From assembly GCF_035917235.1 (NCBI RefSeq), contig NZ_CP108423.1:5051501-5115500 (forward strand): a DNA stretch of 64,000 bases. The letters run 5' to 3'. A program made the translations under genes and the position numbers. Positions 54,737 to 63,758 of the stretch are shown in pieces (position 1 is the stretch's first letter; every line of letters starts with the position of its first letter). The DNA comes from Streptomyces sp. NBC_01294. Lineage in GTDB: Bacteria; Actinomycetota; Actinomycetes; Streptomycetales; Streptomycetaceae. The notes under the pieces are model-generated. The model was not told where the DNA came from. It made no database searches and was given only the letters and a program-made list of their open reading frames with translations.

Positions 54737-56014
54737 TCAGCTGTGGCGGGCCAGGAATGTGTGGATGGCCTCCGCCAGCGTCCTGCCGAGCCCGACGGGC
54801 ACGGCATTGCCGATCTGACGGGCTATTTCGATCTTGGTTCCGTACCACTTGAAGGTCTCGGGGAACCCCTGGATGAGCGCGGCCTCGTAGTGGGTGATCG
54901 GGCGGTGCTCCGTCGGGTGCAGGTAGCGTCCCTTTTCGGGCTTGTAGAACTCCGTCCGGATCGTCACGGAGGGGGCGTTCTTCCGCATGCGGCCCATGAC
55001 GTCGCCGGATCCCGAATTGTGGTTGTCCCAGCTCTCGGTGGAGAGATAGAACTCCTGCCCCTTCAGTCGGCCGTAGTCCTTCGAGGTGGAGAGGCGAATG
55101 CGGCCTGTCCGGTCGATGCGATAGCTGACCCCGCGGAGGTTCTTCCGGTTTCCGTTCTCGGGAATCGCCATGTATCGAGCGCGGGAAAGGGCCTCCGGGT
55201 TTCGGCCGAAATGGAGGTCCGTCGTGAGGTAGTGCCCGGGGACGGGGCCGGCGGAATCCGCCCTGTCGCGGGGATCGGGCATGCGTTCCAGGATCGGGAG
55301 CTTCGCGGAGACGTCGAAGACCTGTGAAACCGAAACCCAGCGCGGTAGGGCCTGACCTCCGGGAACGGAGTCGAAGAGGGCGTCCTGCGCCTCGTCCGAT
55401 TCGTATCCGTTCTTGTGGTGCGTCGGTGCGGGGTGCCGCAACGGCTCGGCGAAGTCCTTGTGGGTGCAGATGACGATGACGCGACGTCGGGCCTGCGGGA
55501 CCCCGTAGTCGGCCGCGTTCATCACGGCGGGCACCACCGTGTAGTCGTGGAGTGGATGTCCGGGGGTCGCGGAAGCCGAAAGCAGTTCCGCGTACTGCGG
55601 GGACTTCAGGAAGCGGTCGACGTTCTCGATGACGAACACCTTGGGGTGGACCTTCGCCACCACTCGTACGTATTCCTGCCAGAGTTCGTTGCGAGGGTCC
55701 GTCGGGTCCTCCTTGCCGAGACCGGAGAAGCCCTGGCAGGGGGGACCGCCCATGATCACGTCGACCTGGCCCTTGAAGGGGGTGGGATCGAACCCGGCGA
55801 TGTCACCGGCGAAGACGTGCGCGCCGCCGAAATTGGCCGCGTAGGTCGCCGCTGCGGCCCGGTCGAACTCGACCGCGGCGACCGAGGTGAACGGACTCGC
55901 CCCCGCCTCGGGGGTGTACCGGCCGAATCCCGAGGAGAAGCCTCCAGCCCCGGCGAACAGATCCATGACACGGATCTGCCCAGGTTGGGACGGCTGGGGC
56001 TGCTTTCTGGTCAT
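54737..56014 (-). CDS. dcm: C5-cytosine DNA methyltransferase
   Basis: 425 residues with all the main C5 motifs: I VMDLFAGAGGFSSGFG (16-31), IV GGPPCQGFSG with catalytic Cys93, VI FVIENVDRF (Glu-Asn-Val, 130-132), VIII GVPQARRRVIVI and X IGNAVPVGLGRTLAEA. It transfers methyl from S-adenosylmethionine to cytosine C5, probably marking self DNA for the island's restriction arm. The target recognition domain lies between VIII and IX. I chose the ATG at 56014 over an in-frame TTG at 56023. Last gene of the minus-strand operon. Confidence 0.95.
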   Translation of the reverse strand: MTRKQPQPSQPGQIRVMDLFAGAGGFSSGFGRYTPEAGASPFTSVAAVEFDRAAAATYAANFGGAHVFAGDIAGFDPTPFKGQVDVIMGGPPCQGFSGLGKEDPTDPRNELWQEYVRVVAKVHPKVFVIENVDRFLKSPQYAELLSASATPGHPLHDYTVVPAVMNAADYGVPQARRRVIVICTHKDFAEPLRHPAPTHHKNGYESDEAQDALFDSVPGGQALPRWVSVSQVFDVSAKLPILERMPDPRDRADSAGPVPGHYLTTDLHFGRNPEALSRARYMAIPENGNRKNLRGVSYRIDRTGRIRLSTSKDYGRLKGQEFYLSTESWDNHNSGSGDVMGRMRKNAPSVTIRTEFYKPEKGRYLHPTEHRPITHYEAALIQGFPETFKWYGTKIEIARQIGNAVPVGLGRTLAEAIHTFLARHS

Positions 56015-56070
56015 GAGGGTCAAGTGTAGTCACCGAGCCACAGGCTCATTGCGCCCTTCTCCCAGGTCGG

Positions 56071-57057
56071 TCAGGCTCGCAGCGCGGCGGCGATGGCCTT
56101 GCCCAGTACACATCCGACCGGAGGCGGCGAGGCATGGCCCACCTGCCGGTACTTCGCGGTCTTGCGGCCCTCGATCCGCCACGAGGGAGGGAATCCCTGG
56201 AGCAGTGCGGCCTGGTCCACGGTGAGAGGCATCATGCCCACCCGACCGAGGGTCGGATCCCAACGGAAGGCGGCGTCCGGCACGGCGTCCGCCACGGTTG
56301 CTCCGTCGACCCCGATGCGCGCCCACGCGCGTTTGGACCCTGTCGGACCCAGGTCCGCACCACCACGTTCCCAGGAACCGCCGACGAGGGTGGGGGCGGG
56401 CTGGTTGGCCTGTGCCGCCCATGTGCCCGCCTCGGGCCAGCCGCCGGCGGACATGGACTCCAGCAGCGCCTCACCGACCGTCCTGTGTGGATCGGTCGTC
56501 GGAGTCGGCGCGACGAAGGCGTCGAGCACGTCGCCCTTGAACGCCACCAGAATTCCCTGGCGACGAGTTTGCGGAACGCCGAAATCCGCCGCATTCACGA
56601 CGAACCACGCATGTCGATAGCCGAGGTGCGACAGTTCCTCCGCGACATAGGAGCGAATCGCCTCGTAGGCCGGCTTCGTCACCAGGTCGGGCACGTTCTC
56701 GACGAGCAGCGCTCTGGGCTGCACGCCGTGGAGCAGCAGCATCGTGGCTCGGAGCAGTTCGAGTTCTGCCTCGCTGTCGCGGCGCGCGATGGTGGCCGTC
56801 GCCTTCACGCGTGGGAGGCCCGCCGACAGCAGGTCCACGTCGTAGGTCTCGGTGTGCTCGGACGGATCGAAGTCCAGCAGGTTCGTTTCGAGGACGTTCC
56901 AGGAAGGACGGTTGGTACGCAGGGTGCGACACGCGACGTCGCGGTTGTCGAGCAGGAGGACGGGGTCGAAGCCGGATTCCTCGAGGCCCACTGCCAGTCC
57001 ACCGGCGCCCGAGCAGATGTCCAGGGAGCGAAGCCGTCCCGTCGTGCCTGTGTGCAT
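56071..57057 (-). CDS. C5-methylase homologue lacking the catalytic Pro-Cys
   Basis: 328 residues. Motif I (SLDICSGAGGLAVGLEESG, 11-29), motif VI (LLVENVPDLV, ENV 120-122) and motif VIII (FGVPQTRRQG) are intact. Where motif IV should read Pro-Cys-Gln, the sequence is LLSAGLPRVKATATIARR (Gly80-Leu81-Pro82-Arg83), so the nucleophile is gone. The frame is clean, so this is not a frameshift. It may bind DNA or S-adenosylmethionine without methylating, perhaps as a specificity or sensor subunit. An alternative TTG at 57129 overlaps the Z1 gene's stop. Confidence 0.85.
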   Translation of the reverse strand: MHTGTTGRLRSLDICSGAGGLAVGLEESGFDPVLLLDNRDVACRTLRTNRPSWNVLETNLLDFDPSEHTETYDVDLLSAGLPRVKATATIARRDSEAELELLRATMLLLHGVQPRALLVENVPDLVTKPAYEAIRSYVAEELSHLGYRHAWFVVNAADFGVPQTRRQGILVAFKGDVLDAFVAPTPTTDPHRTVGEALLESMSAGGWPEAGTWAAQANQPAPTLVGGSWERGGADLGPTGSKRAWARIGVDGATVADAVPDAAFRWDPTLGRVGMMPLTVDQAALLQGFPPSWRIEGRKTAKYRQVGHASPPPVGCVLGKAIAAALRA

Positions 57058-57125
57058 GCCGCCCCCGGAGTCCCCGTGAGGGCGGCGAGACGACCTGCCT
57101 GCCTCGCCGCCGTCGAACCGGGAGA

Positions 57126-60104
57126 TCAACTCTTGCCGATCTCCGTGACGTCGATGATCGCACTGGCTTTGGCGGAGACCGTCGTGAATTGGACGACCTG
57201 CCCGTTTGCGCTGTGGGCCGAGGCCGGTGCCACGAAGGTGAAGGCCATGACGATCTTGTCCGAATCGATGCGTCGATCCGCGTTGATGGAGCTTTGACGA
57301 GTCGTCTCGATGACCGGGTACAGGACGATCGCGCCGCGGCGTTCGGACACAAGACCCTCCGTGGTGGTGTCCCCCGAGGCGCCCAGAGCGCCCGCGATCC
57401 GGTGAGCCACCCCGCGGTGCTTTTTGTCGCTGATCGCTCCGAAGAGGGCTCCCCGGTCCGCGCGGCGGTCACGGGAGAACCACGAGTACGACCGACCCGC
57501 AGAGCCGAGGGCGACGGTCTTGGCTTCCGACCCCGAGGCGTGCTGCGGAGCCAGCACGACCCAGTCGTCCACCTTGCCGGCTTCGGTGATCTCCGAGAGG
57601 TACCGAAGGTGCGGGAGGAACTGCTCGGGAACGTCCCACCGCAGATCGCGGAGCGTGTCCAGGACCGTGGTGGCGGAGAAGGTTCCACTCAGCGAGCGGA
57701 AGCGGTGGACGAGACCCTTGTCCGGGAAGTGGTACGCGTAGACGGTTGCCTGGGAATCGAGGGATTCGAGGTACGGAAGCCACAGTTCCGTATTTCGCCG
57801 GAGTTCTTCGCCCTTCTGCGGATAGGCAGTGGGCTCCTCCCAGCGTCCGGCGGACCGCACGAGTTCCAGCCTGGCGTTGTACATCTTGTTCGGACTGGCA
57901 GGCTTCAGCCACGGCAGGTGTTGGGAAACCAAGGGAGGGATCTGGGCGGGAGTGATCTGCGGCCGGCCGTCGACCATCACGGAATAGCGGTGCAGCTCCG
58001 AACGGAACGCCTCCTCGTCGAGGCAGATCGCCTGGAAGGCGTCGTATAGATCCACCTCGGTCCGTCCCATGGTCTCCCTGCGCCCGAGGTAGAGACGCAC
58101 CAGATCGCGATATCCCTTGCGGAACCCGAACCAGCGCCCCATCTGCATGAGCGTGGATGCGTTTCCGGCCCGGCGGCGGAAGAACGACACGGTCAGCCCC
58201 TCGACTGTGAACCCGCGTGCCAGTTTCTGGCCCCCAATGAGGATCTTCCAGATCGGACGCTTGTCGAAGTCGGCCTCGCCCGTCTCCAAGTCCTTGTCGC
58301 CGTTCACGACGATGATCGGTTGGCCGTCACCGTCGATCCGTACGCTCGCTGGCCCGACGTAGCGCATCAGCTCGTCGTAGGAAGCGGGTACCGCCTGTCC
58401 GTCGGCGCGGACCTCCGATACCGGGGCGACGTCCGTCTCGAAGAGCTTCCGCAGCCGCTCGTGCCCGCGGGGACCGGTGTAGCCCGCGTTGTGCCACAGG
58501 TTCAGGACGCGATTGTGTAGATCACGGTGGATTCCTGTGCGCACCGACTCGTGGACGAGCATGGTGTGGTGCTCGAAGTAGCCGTCACCGAGACCGCCCA
58601 CGTCCTCCCGGTACAGCTTCATGGCGGCCGTCAGCACGAACATGTCCATGGCCTGCTGCAGGCAGCTGTCGTCCTCCGCGTCGTCGAAGATGTCTCGGAC
58701 GTGCGCCTTCTCGTTGGAGTTGGCAATGGTGCGCTCGTGCTCCTCCACCTCACTGTCCAGATCGTGGAAGTCCCGCGCGCCCATGTATCCCTCGGGGCGG
58801 GGCAGCGAGATGAGGAAGTCCTTGGGGAAGATGTCCTCGGTGTCGCTCGGATCCACGAAGACGTTCGCGAAGGGCGTCGCTGTATAGCCCACGTACTGGG
58901 CACGAGGCAGCATGTTCAGCAGCTTCGAGATCTGCTCGTTGATCGCGCTGCGCTGGACATCCGGCTTCGAGGTGTTGACCGAAGCCTCGTCCGACTCGTC
59001 GTCGATGATCAAGACGGGGATCTCCGTCAGTGGGGTCTTGATCTTCCCCAGATCCTTGACGAGCTTGGCCAGCACCGTCTTGTTCTTCTTGACCACCATC
59101 AGGCGAGCCGACGAGCGGTGCAGGTTCTCCCGGTCGTACAGAGGCAGGGCCGGTTCCCGCTTCTCGAACTCCAAGGCGGTGATGCCCTGTAGCAGACTCT
59201 TGTAGTCGTCGTCCCGCGTGGTCATCCGCACGATGTCGAATGCCCCGAGTGCAGACGGAAGGCTGCCGAAGGTCACGAACTTCCCGGCCCTCCAAGCCGG
59301 GTCGTCGGCGTAGTCCGATTCCAGCTCGTCGGCCCCCCGGAGGATGTTCTCCCTGCCGACGAGTTCCATGTCGAGACGCCGCTGCGTCTGGGCTCGCAGC
59401 ATGTTGAGCGTCCCCCCGAGGACAATCACCAGTCGGTAGCCCGCGTCCACGGCCTTGGCCATGACACCAGTGAAGTTCGCGGTCTTCCCCGACTGTACGT
59501 AGCCCACGACGAGACCCTTGGACTGGTATATCGCCGAGTCGGTCGGGTCTGCCAGCCGTTCGATCACCTGATCGGTCGCCACGTCCAACGCGGCCACGGC
59601 AGCGGCCGGCCACCCCTTGGCTGCGAGCAGGCCGCGATAGGCGGGCCAGTAGTGCGGTCGGCTGAGCTGGGACTGAGGCGTGTACCAGGGCTTGTGCTCC
59701 GGGCTGATCACCACGGAGACCGCTGCCTTCGATACGGGAATCAGCCCGTCGAGCAGCGCGCGCGTGGCCTCCTTGAGCTTCAACAGGTGATGGATCTCGG
59801 CCCTGCGCTCGTCCGTGCGCGGCCGCGTGTCGGTCCAGGCCGGTCGGTCGGCGTAGTCCCATCGCGTGAGCTGCTTACGCCAGAGTTCGACCAACTGATG
59901 CGTTGAGCGGGATCCCTTGAGCGCTGCTTGGAAGTCCGCCTCGTCGGCATACGCCGCGGCCTCCGGGGCCATGTCCTCGGCCTGGTACGCCAGGGCCCGG
60001 GCCAGGTTCTTCGGCTTGCTGCCGTCGAGATCGGACAGCACGGCACTGTGCAGTTCGAGCCGAAGGGTTTCGGTGCTTGTCAATTGGGGGTCCTCGTTGG
60101 TCAC
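57126..60104 (-). CDS. Z1-domain superfamily 2 helicase
   Basis: 992 residues. Walker A in GYVQSGKTANFTG (201-213), Walker B IIDDESDEASVN (about 366-377), motif III-like YTATPFANVF (407-416) and arginine-finger motif QMGRWFGFRKGY (about 655). The Z1 family is the helicase of predicted MORC-containing restriction systems. It should unwind or translocate on DNA and supply force to the linked nuclease. The GTG start at 60104 overlaps the stop of the DUF4420 gene (GTGA), showing coupling. Confidence 0.92.
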   Translation of the reverse strand: MTNEDPQLTSTETLRLELHSAVLSDLDGSKPKNLARALAYQAEDMAPEAAAYADEADFQAALKGSRSTHQLVELWRKQLTRWDYADRPAWTDTRPRTDERRAEIHHLLKLKEATRALLDGLIPVSKAAVSVVISPEHKPWYTPQSQLSRPHYWPAYRGLLAAKGWPAAAVAALDVATDQVIERLADPTDSAIYQSKGLVVGYVQSGKTANFTGVMAKAVDAGYRLVIVLGGTLNMLRAQTQRRLDMELVGRENILRGADELESDYADDPAWRAGKFVTFGSLPSALGAFDIVRMTTRDDDYKSLLQGITALEFEKREPALPLYDRENLHRSSARLMVVKKNKTVLAKLVKDLGKIKTPLTEIPVLIIDDESDEASVNTSKPDVQRSAINEQISKLLNMLPRAQYVGYTATPFANVFVDPSDTEDIFPKDFLISLPRPEGYMGARDFHDLDSEVEEHERTIANSNEKAHVRDIFDDAEDDSCLQQAMDMFVLTAAMKLYREDVGGLGDGYFEHHTMLVHESVRTGIHRDLHNRVLNLWHNAGYTGPRGHERLRKLFETDVAPVSEVRADGQAVPASYDELMRYVGPASVRIDGDGQPIIVVNGDKDLETGEADFDKRPIWKILIGGQKLARGFTVEGLTVSFFRRRAGNASTLMQMGRWFGFRKGYRDLVRLYLGRRETMGRTEVDLYDAFQAICLDEEAFRSELHRYSVMVDGRPQITPAQIPPLVSQHLPWLKPASPNKMYNARLELVRSAGRWEEPTAYPQKGEELRRNTELWLPYLESLDSQATVYAYHFPDKGLVHRFRSLSGTFSATTVLDTLRDLRWDVPEQFLPHLRYLSEITEAGKVDDWVVLAPQHASGSEAKTVALGSAGRSYSWFSRDRRADRGALFGAISDKKHRGVAHRIAGALGASGDTTTEGLVSERRGAIVLYPVIETTRQSSINADRRIDSDKIVMAFTFVAPASAHSANGQVVQFTTVSAKASAIIDVTEIGKS

Positions 60105-61081
60105 GGAAGACGGAAGTCGATGAGGTCGACCGGCGAGCCGGGTGCCGAGCTCAAATGGGTCACGTCCATGTGGTAGTCGATCGACGAGACGTGCTCTCGG
60201 ACGGAGAGGGGAATCATCGACTCGGTCAACCTCGGCAGCTGCTCGGCTGGGACGATCAAGGGAGCCGAGCGCAAAGTCCAGCGTTCGTCGTCCGGGTCGC
60301 TCTCGCTCCAACCACCGGCTGCCAGGGCGCCTTCCAGGCTCACCGACGCGATGCGGTGCGCCGCTCGGGCGTCACGGATCACCGAGGCCACCGACTCACC
60401 CAGGGAGCGGCCGCCGAGGCCGCCGCGCGTCAGCTGGAGAGAGGCGAACCACAAGGGTCGGCCGGAGCTCTCCGTGAGCTGGTGTATCCCGTGAACGGTG
60501 TGTCGACGCCTTTCGGAGGCGGTGGTCTTCACCTCGAGATCAGACTCGGGCAGCCCGAAGTCGTGCTGCTCCGCCTTGGGTCCGGTCCACGCTTCGATCG
60601 CCTGCGCCCACCCACGGGAGCGGGCCACGGCGCGCAACACCGCGAGTTCGCCGTGCAGCCCTATACGACGCTCCACCCCGAGGCCGCGCGGCTGGTCGAG
60701 CAGCCGGCCCCAGGCTTGCACCGTCTCCTCGAAGGCCTGCCCGAGGTCGCGCTCGCCGGTGACTATGCGGTCCGCGACGGCGATGAGCAGATCGTGGAAA
60801 TCGCGCATCAACGCCACGTGGGTGGTGTGGATGCGTGCCATCCGCGTTCCGTCGCGCCGCACCTGGTCGATGGTCACCGCCGGCAGCGACGAGCGCGGTG
60901 GCTGCTGGTGGCGGTCGAGTTCGACCTGCAGCGAGATCTCCTGCCCGCCGTCACCGATCTCGTACCAGACTGCGCGTTCCGAGGTCGGTGCGGATAGCCG
61001 ATAGCTCGCTGCCTGCCGCTCCCCGAGATAGTGCTCGACGGTCGACCAGGGGAGTTCCGGGTATCCGCCCGCGTCAGTCAT
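60101..61081 (-). CDS. DUF4420 PD-(D/E)XK nuclease
   Basis: 326 residues. The nuclease core is GLHGELAVLRAV (Glu145), then HDFGLPESDLEVKTT (Asp174 and the EVK at 183-185) and a later Gln/Arg region (IHQLTESSGRPLWFASLQL). This order fits the PD-(D/E)XK fold. It is the probable DNA-cutting subunit of the system. Its ATG overlaps the MORC gene's stop by 8 bp and its own stop overlaps the Z1 start, so three genes are translationally coupled. Confidence 0.9.
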   Translation of the reverse strand: MTDAGGYPELPWSTVEHYLGERQAASYRLSAPTSERAVWYEIGDGGQEISLQVELDRHQQPPRSSLPAVTIDQVRRDGTRMARIHTTHVALMRDFHDLLIAVADRIVTGERDLGQAFEETVQAWGRLLDQPRGLGVERRIGLHGELAVLRAVARSRGWAQAIEAWTGPKAEQHDFGLPESDLEVKTTASERRRHTVHGIHQLTESSGRPLWFASLQLTRGGLGGRSLGESVASVIRDARAAHRIASVSLEGALAAGGWSESDPDDERWTLRSAPLIVPAEQLPRLTESMIPLSVREHVSSIDYHMDVTHLSSAPGSPVDLIDFRLP

Positions 61082-62606
61082 CGTCGCCCATGCGTTCCAG
61101 TTCGGTGCGCGCGGCGGCCACCAGGATGGCCTGCCACAATTGGAGGTTGTCTTTTTCTCGACTCCCGCTGTATTCCTTCTCGAATATCTGATGGAGTAGG
61201 AGGTATATGAGGGATTTCAACGTAGGAGCGTCATTGAGTCCGCCACGCCTTCCGCCAAGAATCGCCGACCGATAGTGGTGATTCAAGACGATGGTCCGGT
61301 TCTCCCTGTCGGCGTCGAAGAACAGACTGTTGTCCAATGACTGCCAGCGGATGGCGATGGGTTCCTCACCCGGCAACAGGGGCAGCTCGTCCTCGATCGC
61401 CTCCCGCACGATGGGGTCGAACCCCTTGCCCGGCCCGATGACGGACTTCCGAGTCGTTCCCGCCCGCTTGCGCGCCTCGCGGTAGACCGACTCGGCGTCG
61501 GCGACATAGTCGATGAAGCGTCGCCCCTCGGCGTCCCGCGCCTCCTCCAAAGCGGAGATGAACTCGGGGGAGACCTCTACGCCCTCCTTCTTCACGGTCA
61601 GCCGGAATACATCGTTTCCGTGCGGCGGAAGATCGATGGCGACACGGGAAAGGGAAAGGTGCTGATCCGGCTGGCGGAAATTGTTCCACCCGCCTGCCTG
61701 TACGAGACGATTGTGTCGGTAGAAATAGAAGCCCTGCCGTTCCAGGACGGAGCCGACTGCCTTGTAACCGTCCAAGGTCGACTTTGCCGGCCAGACGTGG
61801 GCGTCGAGGGACACGGGGAGGATCGAAGCGAGATCGACGGTGAAGCGCCGAGGGTAGTCGGTGTGGCCCGGGACCGGATATCCGAACGGGTCGAGGGGCT
61901 CGACTCCGAAGTTCATGTACTCGGTTCCGGTGTTCACGTCCTCGACCGCGATCGTGATGTTGAAGTCGTCCCTGGCGAGAAACCTGTGCAGGTACAGGCC
62001 GAGCTGGAGGCCGAGTCGGTTGAGGGTCCGGTGCAGGTAGCGATCGGTTTGGCCGCCTCCGCCGTTCCGGGGGAAGTTCTTGACCCCGTCCCAACGGATG
62101 ACCGTGCCCTGCCAGGTGATCGGACGCTGGGCGTAGCGGTCGATCAGTGTCTGAGCGTAGTCGGGGGCAACGATGTCGCACTGGTATCCGTTCACCGCCC
62201 GCTCCATCAGCCAACGGCGGCCCACGGCCCTCGTCCTGCGCGTCTTGCTCACGACCGTCACCGAGGACGCGTGACTCAGCGATGCGGACTTCAACCCGGT
62301 GCCGAACATTCCCAGAGCCTCGGAGGCGTAGTCGCGGCGGCCTCCGACGGTCATGGCGACATCGAGTTCCTCCTCGGTCATTCCCTTCCCGTCGTCGATG
62401 ACGAGGAGGCTGACGAGCCGGTCCTCGTCGCGCAGGAAGTGGATCACCACGTCCCGGGCCCCGGCGTCGATGGAGTTGTCGACGAGGTCGGCGATGGCCA
62501 CCTCGAACCCGTATCCCTGGCTGCTGAGGGCCTCCATGTACCGGGCGTCAGGAGGGAGGTGCTTGCTGCCCGTAGTGGGAACTTCGAACTGCCAGTCGTC
62601 GCGCAT
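61074..62606 (-). CDS. MORC/MutL-type GHKL ATPase
   Basis: 510 residues with a complete Bergerat ATP site: N-box AIADLVDNSIDAG (about 37-49), G1 VIDDGKGM (69-76) and G2 GMFGTGLKSAS (99-109), followed by an S5-like transducer (TVDLASILPVSLDAHVWPAK). It is of the prokaryotic MORC type described in restriction-like operons. ATP-driven dimerisation probably clamps DNA for the Z1 helicase and the nuclease. First gene of the minus-strand operon; its promoter lies in 62607-62706. Confidence 0.93.
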   Translation of the reverse strand: MRDDWQFEVPTTGSKHLPPDARYMEALSSQGYGFEVAIADLVDNSIDAGARDVVIHFLRDEDRLVSLLVIDDGKGMTEEELDVAMTVGGRRDYASEALGMFGTGLKSASLSHASSVTVVSKTRRTRAVGRRWLMERAVNGYQCDIVAPDYAQTLIDRYAQRPITWQGTVIRWDGVKNFPRNGGGGQTDRYLHRTLNRLGLQLGLYLHRFLARDDFNITIAVEDVNTGTEYMNFGVEPLDPFGYPVPGHTDYPRRFTVDLASILPVSLDAHVWPAKSTLDGYKAVGSVLERQGFYFYRHNRLVQAGGWNNFRQPDQHLSLSRVAIDLPPHGNDVFRLTVKKEGVEVSPEFISALEEARDAEGRRFIDYVADAESVYREARKRAGTTRKSVIGPGKGFDPIVREAIEDELPLLPGEEPIAIRWQSLDNSLFFDADRENRTIVLNHHYRSAILGGRRGGLNDAPTLKSLIYLLLHQIFEKEYSGSREKDNLQLWQAILVAAARTELERMGDDD

Positions 62607-62706
62607 GGCCTGCCTAGGGGGATCGTTGAATCGAGGACGAGCCTAGTCCGCGTGTGTCCCCTGTGGCAGGTCTGGGTGAGTAAGGTCGGGAGCGTCGACC
62701 ACGGAA

Positions 62707-63711
62707 TCAGGGGCCGGTGGCTCCGTGGCACTCCGAGTACGGCTTGCCCGAGGTGCACCAGCAGGTTGTGGTGGGGGTGGGGGGCCAGGGGGTGGCTTTG
62801 CCGCGGGCTGCCAGGGTCGTGGCGTATTCGGCCAGGAGGCTGGGGGAGGCCGGGGAGGTCTTTTCGGAGGCTGCGAAGGCCTCGTACGACGGGACGCTCG
62901 CCGTGACGATGCCGAGGTTCGTGGTGCCCGAGGCGGCGAGGGCGCGCAGGGAGGTTTCGATCTGCCTCAGGTGGGCCTCGTGCGACGGGTACTCCGAGGC
63001 CAGGGTCGGGTACGACGTCAGGAGTTCCGCCAGCTCGCGCGCCGGCCAGTGGAGGATCGCCACCGGGAAGGGGCGGGACAGGGCCGCGCGGCGGTCGCCC
63101 AGTTCGGCGCGCAGGCGGGCGATCTCGGCGCGCAGTTCGGCCGGGTCGTCGGAGCCCAGGGCCCAGATGCGCTTCGGGTCGTGGAGCTCGTCCAGGGGGA
63201 TCGGGCCGATGTGGCGCGTGTCCGCGACCATGTCCCAGTCGTCGTGCGGGCGCCCCAGGAGGCGGCGTACGCGGTGGCGGCCCGTCAGGAGGGCGGTGGT
63301 GGCCGGGGTGAGCGGGTCGTCCTCCGCGATGAGGAGGGTCGCCGCCTCCGTGAAGCAGTCGTGCGAGGCCTCCAACTCGTCGTGGGCCTCCAGGGCTTCC
63401 GCGATGACCTCCCACGGCGCCGGGTCCTTCGGGGAGGCGGCGCGGATGCCCGAGATGAGGGCGCGCGCCTCCGCCTCGTGGCCGTACTCCCAGAGGTTCG
63501 CCGCCTGCAGGGCCTTGATCAGCTGGGGGTCGGACGGCGAGGCGGAGAGGAGCTGGTCGTACAGGGCGCTCGCCCGGTCGCGTGCGTCGGCCAGTTCGAG
63601 GTGGGCCGCGGCCTGGAGGAGCAAGGGCTCCTGGTCCTCGGGGTAGCGGGTCGCCGTGCGGATGAGGCGCTCGGCTTCGGCGATGTGCTCGGCAGGCGTG
63701 TCGGGGCGCAT
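62707..63711 (-). CDS. TPR protein with a C-terminal SEC-C zinc motif
   Basis: 334 residues. Six or more helical TPR-like pairs (AEHIAEAERLIRTATRYPEDQEPLLLQAAAHLELAD; DRASALYDQLLSASPSDPQLIKAL) fill the N-terminal 150. The C-terminus has CWCTSGKPYSECHG, a SEC-C zinc-binding motif (C-x-C-x8-C-H like) as in SecA and many uncharacterised proteins. It probably binds a protein partner. It is not obviously part of the defence operon: it has its own start 100 bp from the MORC gene and the opposite edge of the island. Confidence 0.85.
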   Translation of the reverse strand: MRPDTPAEHIAEAERLIRTATRYPEDQEPLLLQAAAHLELADARDRASALYDQLLSASPSDPQLIKALQAANLWEYGHEAEARALISGIRAASPKDPAPWEVIAEALEAHDELEASHDCFTEAATLLIAEDDPLTPATTALLTGRHRVRRLLGRPHDDWDMVADTRHIGPIPLDELHDPKRIWALGSDDPAELRAEIARLRAELGDRRAALSRPFPVAILHWPARELAELLTSYPTLASEYPSHEAHLRQIETSLRALAASGTTNLGIVTASVPSYEAFAASEKTSPASPSLLAEYATTLAARGKATPWPPTPTTTCWCTSGKPYSECHGATGP

Positions 63712-63758
63712 GGTTCACACCGTACTGCGGCTGGTCAGTTGAAGGGGGAGGACTTAAG

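Noticed and set aside
56071..57057. A sequencing error explaining the missing catalytic cysteine
   Set aside because: Flanking motifs remain in one frame and several residues differ around the site, so a single base error would not restore Pro-Cys-Gln.
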